Shown here one piece after another: positions 6,819-15,735 of a stretch of DNA of 18,214 bases. Under the pieces are notes generated by a model. The model was not told the origin of the DNA. It made no database searches and saw only the letters and a program-made list of their open reading frames with translations. Position numbers and translations under genes: made by a program. The first letter of the stretch is position 1; each line of letters opens with the position of its first letter. Origin of the DNA: Nitrosomonas sp. UBA6494 (GTDB taxonomy: Bacteria; Pseudomonadota; Gammaproteobacteria; Burkholderiales; Nitrosomonadaceae); assembly GCA_002435335.1 (NCBI GenBank), contig DJMI01000027.1, positions 6,192-24,405 on the forward strand. Direction: 5' to 3'.

Positions 6819-7865
6819 TCAACGCTTAAACGTCACAACATGATCCACCTCAAGTTTGATACCTATTTTCTCGCCGATTTGATGATCATGATGACTGGAG
6901 ACTATCGCCAATACTTCTGCCCCGCTATCAAGCCGTAAAGAATAAAGAATATCCGCTCCTCTAAATGTTTTCTGGGTTACCGTCGCCAGAACAGAACTGG
7001 TATCGTCGTGTATGATATCGTTCGGACGTAATAACACGTCAACCAAACTGCCGTTTTCACTCTGTTGAGGAACTTCACTCGTTAGGATACCCAATTCAAT
7101 TGCCACGTGTCGATTATCAATAACTGAACCGGTTACAAATGCACCTTGTCCAATGAAATTTGCGACAAAACGATTGATTGGGCGATGATAAATATTAAAA
7201 GCTGCATCCCATTGCAGTATCTCACCGTGGTTCATGACACCAATCTTATCGGCGATAGCAAATGCTTCCGTTTGATCATGAGTTACCAAAATAGCTGTTG
7301 CTCCCTGCTCTTTGATAATATCACGGACTTCCACACTTAATTGTTCGCGCAAAGTCACATCCAAATTGGAAAATGGCTCATCAAGTAATAATAACGAAGG
7401 CTTTGGCGCCAAGGCACGTGCTAAAGCTACACGCTGTTGTTGCCCGCCGGACAACTCATGAGGATAGCGCTTTGCAATTCCAATTAATTGCACCACATAC
7501 AACAATTCTTCCACACGCCGCTTACGTTCTGATTGCGGCAGGAAATGTAAGCCGAAACCTATGTTTTCCATTACATTAAGATGCGGAAACAATGCGTAAT
7601 CTTGAAACACCATACCGATTCGTCTTTGTTCTGGTGGCATAAAAATTGACGGACTACTGATACAAACAGCATCAAGCCATATTTCTCCAGCCGCAATGGT
7701 TTCAAACCCCGCAATACAGCGTAAAGCTGTTGTTTTTCCACATCCGCTTGATCCCAACAAACAACCGATTTCTCCTTTTTTCAGCTCTAACGACAAATTG
7801 TGAAGAACAACCTGTTGTCCATACGATTGCTTAATTTGATTAAGTTGCAAAAGCGCATCACTCAT
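6819..7865 (-). CDS. fbpC: Ferric iron ABC transporter ATP-binding protein (FbpC type)
   Basis: A 348-residue ATPase that powers periplasm-to-cytoplasm Fe3+ import. All nucleotide-binding elements are intact: Walker A GSSGCGKTT (38-46), Q-loop Q88 (MVFQDYALFPH), signature LSGGQ (138-142), Walker B LLLLDEP (158-164) and switch His H196 (LVTHDQTEAF). The C-terminal third is the TOBE-type regulatory region usual in FbpC/PotA-like ATPases. I chose ATG 7865 because the fold begins there and only 4 bases separate it from the fbpB stop; the in-frame extension to 7919 would overlap fbpB and adds foreign residues. It is the last gene of the fbpA-fbpB-fbpC run. Polyamine or sulfate ATPases are alternatives by sequence alone, but the substrate-binding gene argues for iron. 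Confidence 0.9.
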   Translation of the reverse strand: MSDALLQLNQIKQSYGQQVVLHNLSLELKKGEIGCLLGSSGCGKTTALRCIAGFETIAAGEIWLDAVCISSPSIFMPPEQRRIGMVFQDYALFPHLNVMENIGFGLHFLPQSERKRRVEELLYVVQLIGIAKRYPHELSGGQQQRVALARALAPKPSLLLLDEPFSNLDVTLREQLSVEVRDIIKEQGATAILVTHDQTEAFAIADKIGVMNHGEILQWDAAFNIYHRPINRFVANFIGQGAFVTGSVIDNRHVAIELGILTSEVPQQSENGSLVDVLLRPNDIIHDDTSSVLATVTQKTFRGADILYSLRLDSGAEVLAIVSSHHDHQIGEKIGIKLEVDHVVTFKR

Positions 7866-7869
7866 GGAC

Positions 7870-9471
7870 TCAATGTTCCGTTTGGCGCATAAAAACAATG
7901 ATCGGGACAAGTCCAGCAAGCACTAATGTTACCGCCGGCAAAGCAGCTTGTTCCCATTGGCCTTCCGAGGTCAGTGAAAAAATTCGTATTGCGAGCGTAT
8001 CCCAACCAAAAGGACGTGTCATTAGCGTGATCGGCATTTCCTTCATAACATCGATAAACACCAGAGTCGCAGCAGTAAAAATACCTGGTTTTAAAATTGG
8101 GAAATGCACTTTACTTATCATGGCCCATCCATGCACTCCAAAAGTAAGCGCCGCCTCATCTATATTGCGTGTCACACGTTGCATTGCGCCGTCGATAGGA
8201 TAATAACTAACCGCCATGAAGCGGATTAGATAAGCAATCAGCATCGTAATTAAAGTACCTTGCAACAATTGACCGTTTTCAATCTCTATCCAATACGAAA
8301 TCCATTCATTAAGTTTTCCATCAAACCAGACCATTGGCATATAAATACCAATCGCTAATACAGTACCAGGCAATGCATAACCGATGGTGGCAATACGTAT
8401 CGCATATCGTATCGATGTTGTCGAGAAACGTCGCGCAACATAAACCATTACTACCGCCATCAAACATACCAATAAAACAGCCAAGAAAGACAAAATTAGC
8501 GAATTCCAAAGAAATTCGCCAAATCGGAGAAAATCAAAATTAGCGGTAACAGATTGTATCGCCCAAATTGATAATTGCATGATAGGTAAAAAGAATGCCG
8601 CGAATAATGTGACAAAAACCAAGCCGCATACAAGCCATTTTTTCCAGCCACACAATAAAATGCGATTTGCACGATGGCTTTTTTTGTTTTCTGCATATTG
8701 CATTTTCAATCGAGATTGCTGTTCCAAAACAATTACGGCAAAAACCAGAATGATTAGCAATGAAGCAAGTTGCGATGCGGCATCCAAAGAAAACATGCTA
8801 AACCATGCTTTATAAATGGCAGTTGTAAAAGTATCGTAATTAAATACTGCTACGGTACCGAAATCCGCTAACGTTTCCATGAGAACGAGCATAATTCCGC
8901 TCGCAATCCAGGGACGTGCCATGGGCAGTGCAACTTTAAAAAAACCCTGTCGACGATTCAAGCCAAGCGATTGCGCCACTTCCAGCGAGCGCCTTCCCTG
9001 ACTCATGAAGGCGTTGCGCGCTAACAAGTAAACATAAGGATAAAATGCCAGCGTCAATATCATAATGACGCCAAATCTGTTCCGTATATCGGGAAACCAG
9101 CTCAGATCCGAATCGAGCCAAACACGAAGTGATGTTTGTATCGGACCAGTAAAATCAAATAAACCAAGCGCCACAAATGCGGTTACATAAGCTGGTGTTG
9201 CAAGTGGCAGTAATAGCGCCCATGAAAAAAAGGCGCGCCCGGGGAATTCATAGACTGAAGTTAGCCATGCTAAACTTACGCCAAGTATGGCGGTACCAAT
9301 AACCACCCCGAATGCCAACCAGGCAGTATTAATTATGAGTGTGAGCAGCGTGGTCTCGACCAAATGCCGCCATACATCATCAGTCGGAACCCAAAAGGAA
9401 GAAAAAACGACTACAACCGGTAGCAGAACTGTTACAGCCGTGGTAAAGGGAATAAAGCGCCAAATTGCCAT
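7870..9471 (-). CDS. fbpB: Ferric iron ABC transporter permease (FbpB type, fused double permease)
   Basis: A 533-residue inner-membrane protein made of two tandem permease halves, about twelve membrane helices in total, typical of FbpB/SfuB. Each half carries the cytoplasmic EAA coupling loop that docks onto the ATPase: LEVAQSLGLNRRQGFFKVALP (about 163-183) and IDEAALTFGVHGWAMISKVHFP (about 438-459), each with the conserved Gly and terminal Pro. A charged linker near 251-275 separates the halves. The ATG at 9471 lacks an obvious Shine-Dalgarno site and follows a small CTGTT/AACAG inverted repeat. It lies 79 bases after fbpA and 4 bases before fbpC, so it is part of one operon. Confidence 0.92.
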   Translation of the reverse strand: MAIWRFIPFTTAVTVLLPVVVVFSSFWVPTDDVWRHLVETTLLTLIINTAWLAFGVVIGTAILGVSLAWLTSVYEFPGRAFFSWALLLPLATPAYVTAFVALGLFDFTGPIQTSLRVWLDSDLSWFPDIRNRFGVIMILTLAFYPYVYLLARNAFMSQGRRSLEVAQSLGLNRRQGFFKVALPMARPWIASGIMLVLMETLADFGTVAVFNYDTFTTAIYKAWFSMFSLDAASQLASLLIILVFAVIVLEQQSRLKMQYAENKKSHRANRILLCGWKKWLVCGLVFVTLFAAFFLPIMQLSIWAIQSVTANFDFLRFGEFLWNSLILSFLAVLLVCLMAVVMVYVARRFSTTSIRYAIRIATIGYALPGTVLAIGIYMPMVWFDGKLNEWISYWIEIENGQLLQGTLITMLIAYLIRFMAVSYYPIDGAMQRVTRNIDEAALTFGVHGWAMISKVHFPILKPGIFTAATLVFIDVMKEMPITLMTRPFGWDTLAIRIFSLTSEGQWEQAALPAVTLVLAGLVPIIVFMRQTEH

Positions 9472-9550
9472 TTAACTGTTCACATGAAAACAGCTCTTCG
9501 GTTTTTGCAATTCGATCCTTCCAACATTTCATCAAACAATAAAGACTCGA

Positions 9551-10564
9551 TTATTTATAACCGGCACGATCCATCAATTTCACAGCCGTAGTTTGCAATT
9601 CACCCGCTTTAATAAGATTCAGTGGATTTTGCCGAAAATCTCCCCATGTTGCGACAAATCTATCTGGTTTGATTGTAGGATTGGCCGGATATTCCATATT
9701 TAAATCTGCAAAAAGATTTTGCGCTTTGGCAGAAGAAAGATACTCCAATAACTGGATTGCAGCTTTCTCATTACGGCCATACCGTGTAATACCTGCTCCA
9801 GAAATATTGACATGTACACCGCTTCCATGTTGATTCGGCCAGAAAATAGCCAAGGGAAGATTGGAATCCTTACTCATGAGACGCCCGAAATAATATGTAT
9901 TTACCAGAGTAACATCACATTTACCTGCGGCAACATATTCAAGCGCTTTAGTGTCATCTGGTAATGGGTCTGTAGCTAAATTGGTTACCCAACCTTTAAT
10001 TATTTTTTCTGTTTCTGCTTCACCATGTTCAGCAATCATCATCGCAACCAGTGATTGGTTATAAACCTTTTTGGATGACCGCAAACATAATCTTTTATGC
10101 CATTTCTCATCCGCCAAATCTTCATATGTGGAAAGCTCTCTCGGCTCTACTTTTCTAGTATTGTAAACAATTGTTCGAGCACGTACCGATAACCCGAACC
10201 ACTCATTGTTAGGATCGCGCAGATGTAACGGTATATTATTTTCCAAAACATCGGATTTAACAGATTTCAAGAGACCGGCTTTCGAGGCAGCCCATAAATT
10301 ACCTGCATCCACTGTTATTAACATATCAGCCGGCGTGTTCTTTCCTTCAGCTTGCAAACGCGCAAGCAATGCACCTTCGTTATCGGTTGTATACCTTACC
10401 TTAATCCCGGTTTCTTTGGTGAAAGCATCAAACATCGGTTTAATGAGTTGCTCAATCCGCGCCGAATATACAACGACTTCACTTGCATGCACATTTTGCG
10501 TGCAGATTAATGTTACAACGAAAAAAATCACAAAAAGAAAATGGTTTGAAGAAAAACGCATCAT
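9551..10564 (-). CDS. fbpA: Periplasmic Fe3+-binding protein (FbpA type)
   Basis: A 337-residue extracytoplasmic iron-binding protein. Residues 1-27 are a signal peptide with cleavage after VHA, and the mature chain starts SEVVVYSAR, the usual first strand of FbpA/AfuA/FutA proteins. The adjacent tyrosines Y224-Y225 in NTYYFGRL match the pair that ligates Fe3+ in Haemophilus and Neisseria FbpA, and the segment GSGVHVNISGAGI is also characteristic. Length is normal. The gene starts ATGATG, so Met1 (10564) or Met2 (10561) could be used; the Shine-Dalgarno signal is weak. First gene of the importer; a candidate Fur box lies 48-67 bases upstream. It supplies iron to FbpB/FbpC. Confidence 0.93.
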   Translation of the reverse strand: MMRFSSNHFLFVIFFVVTLICTQNVHASEVVVYSARIEQLIKPMFDAFTKETGIKVRYTTDNEGALLARLQAEGKNTPADMLITVDAGNLWAASKAGLLKSVKSDVLENNIPLHLRDPNNEWFGLSVRARTIVYNTRKVEPRELSTYEDLADEKWHKRLCLRSSKKVYNQSLVAMMIAEHGEAETEKIIKGWVTNLATDPLPDDTKALEYVAAGKCDVTLVNTYYFGRLMSKDSNLPLAIFWPNQHGSGVHVNISGAGITRYGRNEKAAIQLLEYLSSAKAQNLFADLNMEYPANPTIKPDRFVATWGDFRQNPLNLIKAGELQTTAVKLMDRAGYK

Positions 10565-10612
10565 GGATGAAGAGGCCTGATTGATGAATTGTTAAAAACT
10601 GACAACTATAAT

Positions 10613-10631
10613 ACGAATAAGAATAGTTATC
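10613..10631 (-). promoter_or_regulatory. Candidate Fur box upstream of fbpA
   Basis: Read on the minus strand, this 19-base site begins GATAACTATTC and matches the classical Fur consensus at 12 of 19 positions. A TATTAT hexamer (10608-10613) that could be the -10 box overlaps its end, so bound Fur would block transcription of the iron importer. The matching -35 (TAATCG) is poor. The site almost abuts the end of the upstream GGDEF-EAL gene. Predicted only. Confidence 0.35.
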
Positions 10632-10633
10632 GA

Positions 10634-13558
10634 TTATATACCATAAGCAGATCTACGTTCTCCGAAAAGATCGGTCACTGACATCGGTTTTCCAATGTAA
10701 TAACCCTGAACATAATCGATATTCATTTGCTCTATCAATGCAAATATCTCTGCGTTCTCAACGAATTCTGCAGTAATTCTTTTACCAAAACCGCGCGCCA
10801 CACTGCAAAGTGCGTTAACTAAAATCATGTCATCACTGCTCAGAGCCAAATTACGAATAAAAGCGCCGTCAATTTTTACTACGTCAACCGGTAGTTCTCT
10901 CAAATAATAGAATGATGAAAATCCGACTCCGAAATCATCTAAAATGAAACCGCAACCCAATTCTTTTATTTCGTTCATTAATGTACGTGCACCAGGCAAA
11001 TCTTCCAATGCTGCCGTTTCAGTTATTTCAAACATAAGATTACCTGGATTTATCCGATGAGTTGACAAACCTTCTTTGAGAATCGAGAGTAATTCAGGAT
11101 CGTTAAATGCATGCGCAGATAAATTGATCGAAAAATTGGCATTAAAATTATGTTCATAAAATGAAGCGATTTGTGCAATTGCCTTGCGCAATACCATTTG
11201 ATCGATAGTATGGATTAACCCGGTATGTTCGGCAGCAGGAATAAAATCGGATGGAAAGAATATTGCGCCATCTTGATCAAGCATCCGCAACAAAACTTCA
11301 TAGTGCGTAATCTGCTTCGATTGCACATGCATAATGGGCTGAAAATACAGAATAAAATTATCGTGCAAATGCGAATATTCGATTTTTTCTTTCCAAAAAA
11401 CTAAATTTTGTAATCGCTCTCTGCTTCTATCCTTATCAGAAAATAAATACCAAGCATTGCGTCCTAATGCTTTAGCTTCATACATAGCCAGATCTGCAGC
11501 GGCAAGCAAATCATGGATATTGTCGCCATGCTCTGGGAAAAGTGCGATACCAATACTCGCTGAAATTTTGTGTGTTCGATTATGAATAGTTAATTGTGCG
11601 GCACCCAGCTGATCCAATACTTTTTTGGCTACCTCTATTGCCCCGCTTGCATTAATTTCCGGCAAAATAATCGCAAATTCATCACCACCTAAACGTCCAA
11701 TTACATCATCAGATCGAATAATCTGTTTGAGCATATTGGCAATCATTTTTAATAATGTATCCCCGGCTTGATGACCACTGGTATCATTAATATATTTAAA
11801 GCGATCCAAATCAAAAAAAAGCAAAGCGCCAAGGTGTTGATATCGCTCCGCCCGGCTCAAGACATGCTCCAATTCTTCACTAAAGCGGCGTCGATTAAAC
11901 AAATTGGTTAGCGGATCATGATCAGCCAGCCATGCCAAATGCCCTTCAACGCGCTTGTATTCAGTAACATCCAAACCTACCGACAAAATTGAAGGGTCAT
12001 TATCTGAATGCTGAGTCAAATGAGAATGTAGCCATGCCACATGCCGCTCTGTTCCATCTTTACAGAGCATTATCGCTTCTTGACGAAATTGCAACCTTTG
12101 TTCGGCGTGAATTTCATTAAAATTCACTAGCAAATCTTGTGATTCGTTCTTCTCGGTCAGAAGCTTAAAAAAAGATTGCCCTCGTAATTCCGCCTCGGAA
12201 TAACGTGTCAACATTGCCCCATAAGCATTTAATGAGATGATTTTTCCTTCGCTGCTTTGTGTAATCACAATCACTTGGGCTGTATCCAGCAGATTTTCAA
12301 CGAAATCTCTCTCTTTCTTAAGCTCATTCTTTTGTTCAATCAACATCTTCGTTCGACTGGATACTTCTTGCTCAAGTTTTTCTAACTGAAGAGATAACGA
12401 GATCGCTGCCTCGGTTAGTGTATCCACTTCGTCGCGAAAATGGGGCACACTTTCAGATGCGCTAAGAGAAACGCGAAATTGATTGAATTGACCACTTGCA
12501 AGCAAAGGGAGTGCAAAAACAACCTCTTTTAGTTTTGCAAGTAATCGCGTGAAAATAAAAAACAAGAGTGCTTCTGAAAGCATTAATCCTATCAATCCAA
12601 TTAAAGCTATTTTCCAAATAGAATTATGAATATTGTTTACAGCCGATGTCACATTGGTTATAACAATTAAGTCTGCTTTATCAGATTGATACGCATCGAG
12701 AGGAAATATCTTCAATTGATGAAACTGAGCATTATTACGGAAATGAATTCCGTCATTCAAAGCGTTAGGTTCTGCATGTATTTCTGCTGCTTTTACTAAG
12801 ATTTCATAATTTCTATCTTTATTTGTTAGTGCAGAAACATAGACGCTCCAGGGCAACAAAGCGAAATCTTTTTGTTGCAATAAATCGCCCTGATCTTTAA
12901 TCAACAAACCGATATCAGCACCCGTTATGCGTTTAAAAGCCAGCATGACATCAGCCAATGAAATTCCCATTACTACAACCCCAACCTTCTTTCCCTCAAT
13001 TAATAAAGGTGCAATGATGTATTGAATACAAGTTTCTCTACATAACAATGGGCTAAATGGCTTTTCATTTTGATTGACTTGACTAACCCATGCTTCAATC
13101 AAGTCCCGCTCACTCATATGAACATCTAAATTATCCCAACTCGCATTGAGCTGATTTAACGAATTATAAAAAAGCACAAACTCTACATTATTATGAAATT
13201 GTAACAGTGCCCAATGTGTATCAAAAATACTGGTTATGAGTTCAACATCATTGGTCAATAGTGCGTTTCGCATGCCATCCAGAAATGGAATCGTCTCAGC
13301 CAAATTAAATAAGTTCTTGGAAGTATTTTTAATCAGGCTATTGATCTCTCGCGAATAGCGTTTATATTCAACTTTTCTCTGATTATCAAAGTTATCCATT
13401 AAGCCAAGATAGCTGATAAAACAAAATAGCATGACAACAACTAGTAGAATAAAACTACTACCTAAAGAAATTTTCCATCGCAGACTTCGGAATCTTCGTG
13501 TTTCGTAACTCAAAACCGCAGATGTCTGTTTCAATTCATTTTTGTGAGATAAATTCAT
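10634..13558 (-). CDS. Membrane-anchored PAS-GGDEF-EAL c-di-GMP signalling protein
   Basis: A 974-residue inner-membrane protein. Layout: cytoplasmic start (1-30), helix TM1 (31-52), a periplasmic sensor of about 260 residues resembling a CACHE-type domain (53-313), TM2 (314-336), a HAMP-like stretch and coiled coil (337-418), PAS (about 419-535), GGDEF (about 536-710) and EAL (about 711-965). The cyclase site is intact (RLGGDEF, 622-628), with an inhibitory RxxD I-site at 615-618. The EAL domain keeps EVL (754-756), INLS (811-814), FEITE (843-847), DDFG (874-877), KIDG (895-898) and EFVEN (931-935), so phosphodiesterase activity is plausible. It is therefore potentially bifunctional. It starts 12 bases after the porin stop, as the last gene of that unit. 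Confidence 0.95.
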   Translation of the reverse strand: MNLSHKNELKQTSAVLSYETRRFRSLRWKISLGSSFILLVVVMLFCFISYLGLMDNFDNQRKVEYKRYSREINSLIKNTSKNLFNLAETIPFLDGMRNALLTNDVELITSIFDTHWALLQFHNNVEFVLFYNSLNQLNASWDNLDVHMSERDLIEAWVSQVNQNEKPFSPLLCRETCIQYIIAPLLIEGKKVGVVVMGISLADVMLAFKRITGADIGLLIKDQGDLLQQKDFALLPWSVYVSALTNKDRNYEILVKAAEIHAEPNALNDGIHFRNNAQFHQLKIFPLDAYQSDKADLIVITNVTSAVNNIHNSIWKIALIGLIGLMLSEALLFFIFTRLLAKLKEVVFALPLLASGQFNQFRVSLSASESVPHFRDEVDTLTEAAISLSLQLEKLEQEVSSRTKMLIEQKNELKKERDFVENLLDTAQVIVITQSSEGKIISLNAYGAMLTRYSEAELRGQSFFKLLTEKNESQDLLVNFNEIHAEQRLQFRQEAIMLCKDGTERHVAWLHSHLTQHSDNDPSILSVGLDVTEYKRVEGHLAWLADHDPLTNLFNRRRFSEELEHVLSRAERYQHLGALLFFDLDRFKYINDTSGHQAGDTLLKMIANMLKQIIRSDDVIGRLGGDEFAIILPEINASGAIEVAKKVLDQLGAAQLTIHNRTHKISASIGIALFPEHGDNIHDLLAAADLAMYEAKALGRNAWYLFSDKDRSRERLQNLVFWKEKIEYSHLHDNFILYFQPIMHVQSKQITHYEVLLRMLDQDGAIFFPSDFIPAAEHTGLIHTIDQMVLRKAIAQIASFYEHNFNANFSINLSAHAFNDPELLSILKEGLSTHRINPGNLMFEITETAALEDLPGARTLMNEIKELGCGFILDDFGVGFSSFYYLRELPVDVVKIDGAFIRNLALSSDDMILVNALCSVARGFGKRITAEFVENAEIFALIEQMNIDYVQGYYIGKPMSVTDLFGERRSAYGI

Positions 13559-13570
13559 TAAGATACTTAT

Positions 13571-14959
13571 TTAGAAGCGATAAGCGGCTTGAATTGCAAA
13601 AAGATGCCAATATTGCTCGGTACTATTCGGATCATTATTATCTAATCTTGATAACCAGCCGGTACCATTTACATAATGATACTCTCCGCGCAACATAAAT
13701 TGCGGAGTAATGTTCCAACGTAATCCCGCGGTAATGTCTTTTGCAAATCGGGAATGCGCTGGTCTTTCTAATGTGGTTTGTTCTCTAACAAATTCGACAA
13801 AATCTTTACCATTTCGATCGTCTCTGTTTGCAAAAAGCGCATCATAGCGTAAAAACCCCTCCCATTTTGGAGTAAAGCGATATTCACCCTGGATATAATA
13901 GCTTTCGCCAAAGAAATCCTGCCCATTTAGCGTTCGCGCAGCAATCGAATCGCCAAAAGCTTTATCATAATTAAAATGTCGCATCGCATATTCAGCGGTT
14001 AAAGTCCATTTCTCCGCATTGTATTGCGCTGAGAAATAAATCGGTGTGAATTGTATTGCGCCGGGGCCTAATACTTCGTTTAAACTCTGATACTGAGGAT
14101 TATAGGCTGTGTTCAGCCAAATACCGCTGATACCTAAACGCATACGTTTGTCATTGGTTTCAAAAATTCCACGACCTATATAGGAAGCTTCTCTGGTTAA
14201 ATGACCATACCGCTCAGCGCCAAGCAGAGAGCTTTCCGTATCCTTATCACTTACAATCGGGAACCAGACACCAAACTGAGAAGAAAATGTACCTAAATTA
14301 CCAATTGCCGTTTCACCGTACAATTGCACTGAATCACCTGAAAGACCTAAATTACGAGTGCGATCGAAATAAATCGATTGGGGCAACAAAATACTGGGAC
14401 GTGTATGTGCCACATCGCGCGTTTCATTGTAAAAACCAAAGGGATTCTTGAGACGTCCGACTCGAATTCCGAATTGATTAGCCTCTTGAGAATATAATCG
14501 ATAATCCAAAATCGCATAATCAAGCCGTGGAATACCTGTAACACCTTCTCCGGCGCGACGCGATACAACTTGTCCAGATAATTGCAGTCTTGGCAAAGGG
14601 CGTACCGATGCATTCAGTCCGGCTTCTGTAAGTCCAAAGCTACCACCGTTATCGCTGTTGCCAAAAACGTTATTATCCGACGTTGTTATGTAAGCCTGAC
14701 TGGCAAAACCATGAATTTGAAAATCGCCCGGAAGATTATTGTTACGAAATCGATCTATCCAAGTACTAGCCAATCCTGCTTTGTTGGTTTGCAAATCCGA
14801 TCCAGTGATTTTCTCTGGTAACTCTGATGATAGGGAAATAGACGTTTTAACTGCACCCGCCTCCTTCTTTGCATATTTTACTTCTTGAGCCTGAACGAAA
14901 AAACAATTAAAAACTAATAATGAAAATACCCCCCCAATTTTTAGCAGATAAGTTTTCAT
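13571..14959 (-). CDS. Outer-membrane porin-like beta-barrel protein
   Basis: A 462-residue protein with a signal peptide (1-24, cleavage after VQA), a short Lys/Ala-rich periplasmic segment, then a barrel of alternating strands and turns beginning near FQIHGFASQAYITTS. It is rich in Tyr, Gly and Asn, has few cysteines, and ends AAYRF with the terminal Phe recognised by the barrel assembly machinery. The motif GRLKNPFGFYNETRD and the closing FMLRGEYHYVNGTG look like diffusion-porin barrels. The substrate cannot be read. I chose ATG 14959, where the signal peptide begins; an ATG at 14998 adds 13 residues and overlaps the preceding gene. It lies 7 bases after the binding-protein-like gene and 12 before the GGDEF-EAL gene. 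Confidence 0.85.
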   Translation of the reverse strand: MKTYLLKIGGVFSLLVFNCFFVQAQEVKYAKKEAGAVKTSISLSSELPEKITGSDLQTNKAGLASTWIDRFRNNNLPGDFQIHGFASQAYITTSDNNVFGNSDNGGSFGLTEAGLNASVRPLPRLQLSGQVVSRRAGEGVTGIPRLDYAILDYRLYSQEANQFGIRVGRLKNPFGFYNETRDVAHTRPSILLPQSIYFDRTRNLGLSGDSVQLYGETAIGNLGTFSSQFGVWFPIVSDKDTESSLLGAERYGHLTREASYIGRGIFETNDKRMRLGISGIWLNTAYNPQYQSLNEVLGPGAIQFTPIYFSAQYNAEKWTLTAEYAMRHFNYDKAFGDSIAARTLNGQDFFGESYYIQGEYRFTPKWEGFLRYDALFANRDDRNGKDFVEFVREQTTLERPAHSRFAKDITAGLRWNITPQFMLRGEYHYVNGTGWLSRLDNNDPNSTEQYWHLFAIQAAYRF

Positions 14960-14966
14960 AAAAAAA

Positions 14967-15455
14967 TTACTTAATCTGGAGCACATTAACATTTTCATTA
15001 ATATTCACTTTCCATAAATAACCGATTGCACCAGGGGTGGTTGCGACTTTGGCAAGCATTTCTTCAATGGAATTGACTTGAATCGGTGCCTGACCAGTAC
15101 CGGAAAAAATGAGACGATCCCAGGTGGATCTTAATTGGTAAGGAAATAAATTTAGTTTTTCTTTAGAAACAATCTGATGCAGCAAATCATCGTCAGGCAA
15201 AACAAAAACCCTAATCTTGGCGCCATCAGCCCAAGTTTTCTTTTGCATACCGAATATCGATCGTAATGAATTTGACGATAACGTTTTTTCACTGACTTGG
15301 ACGTTAGTTACAATCGAATAATCCCCGTCCGCTTTTGCTACAGCTCCCAAAAAAAGACTTAAGCACAATAGCAATAGAATGGCCAGACGACATCTCGTCG
15401 AAGACAAGCAATGTATTGTTTTATTATTCTTTCTTTTAAATACTAAAGTAATCAA
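14967..15455 (-). CDS. Small periplasmic phosphate-binding-protein-like protein
   Basis: A 162-residue exported protein. A hydrophobic signal segment (about 24-40, LAILLLLCLSLFLGAVA) ends in AKA. The mature chain is a single short lobe-like domain: LSSNSLRSIFGMQKKTWADGAKIRVFVLPDD, then LNLFPYQLRSTWDRLIFSGTGQAPI, then TTPGAIGYL. This is the compact PstS-like domain often labelled phosphate ABC transporter substrate-binding, about half the usual size. No ABC permease is nearby, so it is unlikely to feed a transporter and may bind a ligand for signalling. The frame has no ATG; I used TTG 15455, with GAGA about nine bases upstream, although TTG at codon 17 also gives a good signal peptide. First gene of the porin/GGDEF-EAL unit. 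Confidence 0.75.
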   Translation of the reverse strand: MITLVFKRKNNKTIHCLSSTRCRLAILLLLCLSLFLGAVAKADGDYSIVTNVQVSEKTLSSNSLRSIFGMQKKTWADGAKIRVFVLPDDDLLHQIVSKEKLNLFPYQLRSTWDRLIFSGTGQAPIQVNSIEEMLAKVATTPGAIGYLWKVNINENVNVLQIK

Positions 15456-15652
15456 AAAATAAATCTCGATTAAATGGAACGTAGCATTGCTAATAGATTA
15501 TCTACAAAAAAGATTGATCGTTGCCAGAGATAATCCATTCATCTAGCACGATGAAATGCAAGATAAATGGAATATATAAATAGATAAATGATTTCTAACA
15601 TCAAATTCGGTAAATAATTTGCGTAACCGTAGCTAATAATTCGTTTTTCCTA

Positions 15653-15682
15653 GATCAATTAAATATTGCTTTTCCATTGATC
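15653..15682. repeat. Inverted repeat in the region upstream of the binding-protein-like gene
   Basis: GATCAAT (15653-15659) and ATTGATC (15676-15682) form perfect 7-base arms with a 16-base spacer. They lie in the 280-base A+T-rich gap between the acyltransferase stop and the start of the three-gene unit. It could be an operator, or hairpin sequence trailing the acyltransferase transcript. No clear promoter hexamers were found beside it. Confidence 0.3.
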
Positions 15683-15735
15683 ATTACCATATTTAGCAAA
15701 ATTGAAAGTTAATAAAAAAGATGCTTTCATATTAT

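Noticed and set aside
7866..7919. Extended start for fbpC
   Set aside because: The extra 18 residues overlap fbpB and precede the ATPase fold; ATG 7865 leaves a 4-base gap typical of operons.
8321..8696. Overlapping open frames on both strands inside fbpB
   Set aside because: They are shadows of the permease frame, with no family resemblance and no ribosome sites.
9472..9550. Internal promoter or attenuator before fbpB
   Set aside because: Only a 5-base CTGTT/AACAG stem is present; too weak to call.
14347..14821. Open frames on both strands inside the porin gene
   Set aside because: Shadow frames of a well-supported barrel protein.
14960..14998. Longer start for the porin
   Set aside because: It overlaps the preceding gene by 32 bases and places 13 residues before an otherwise canonical signal peptide.
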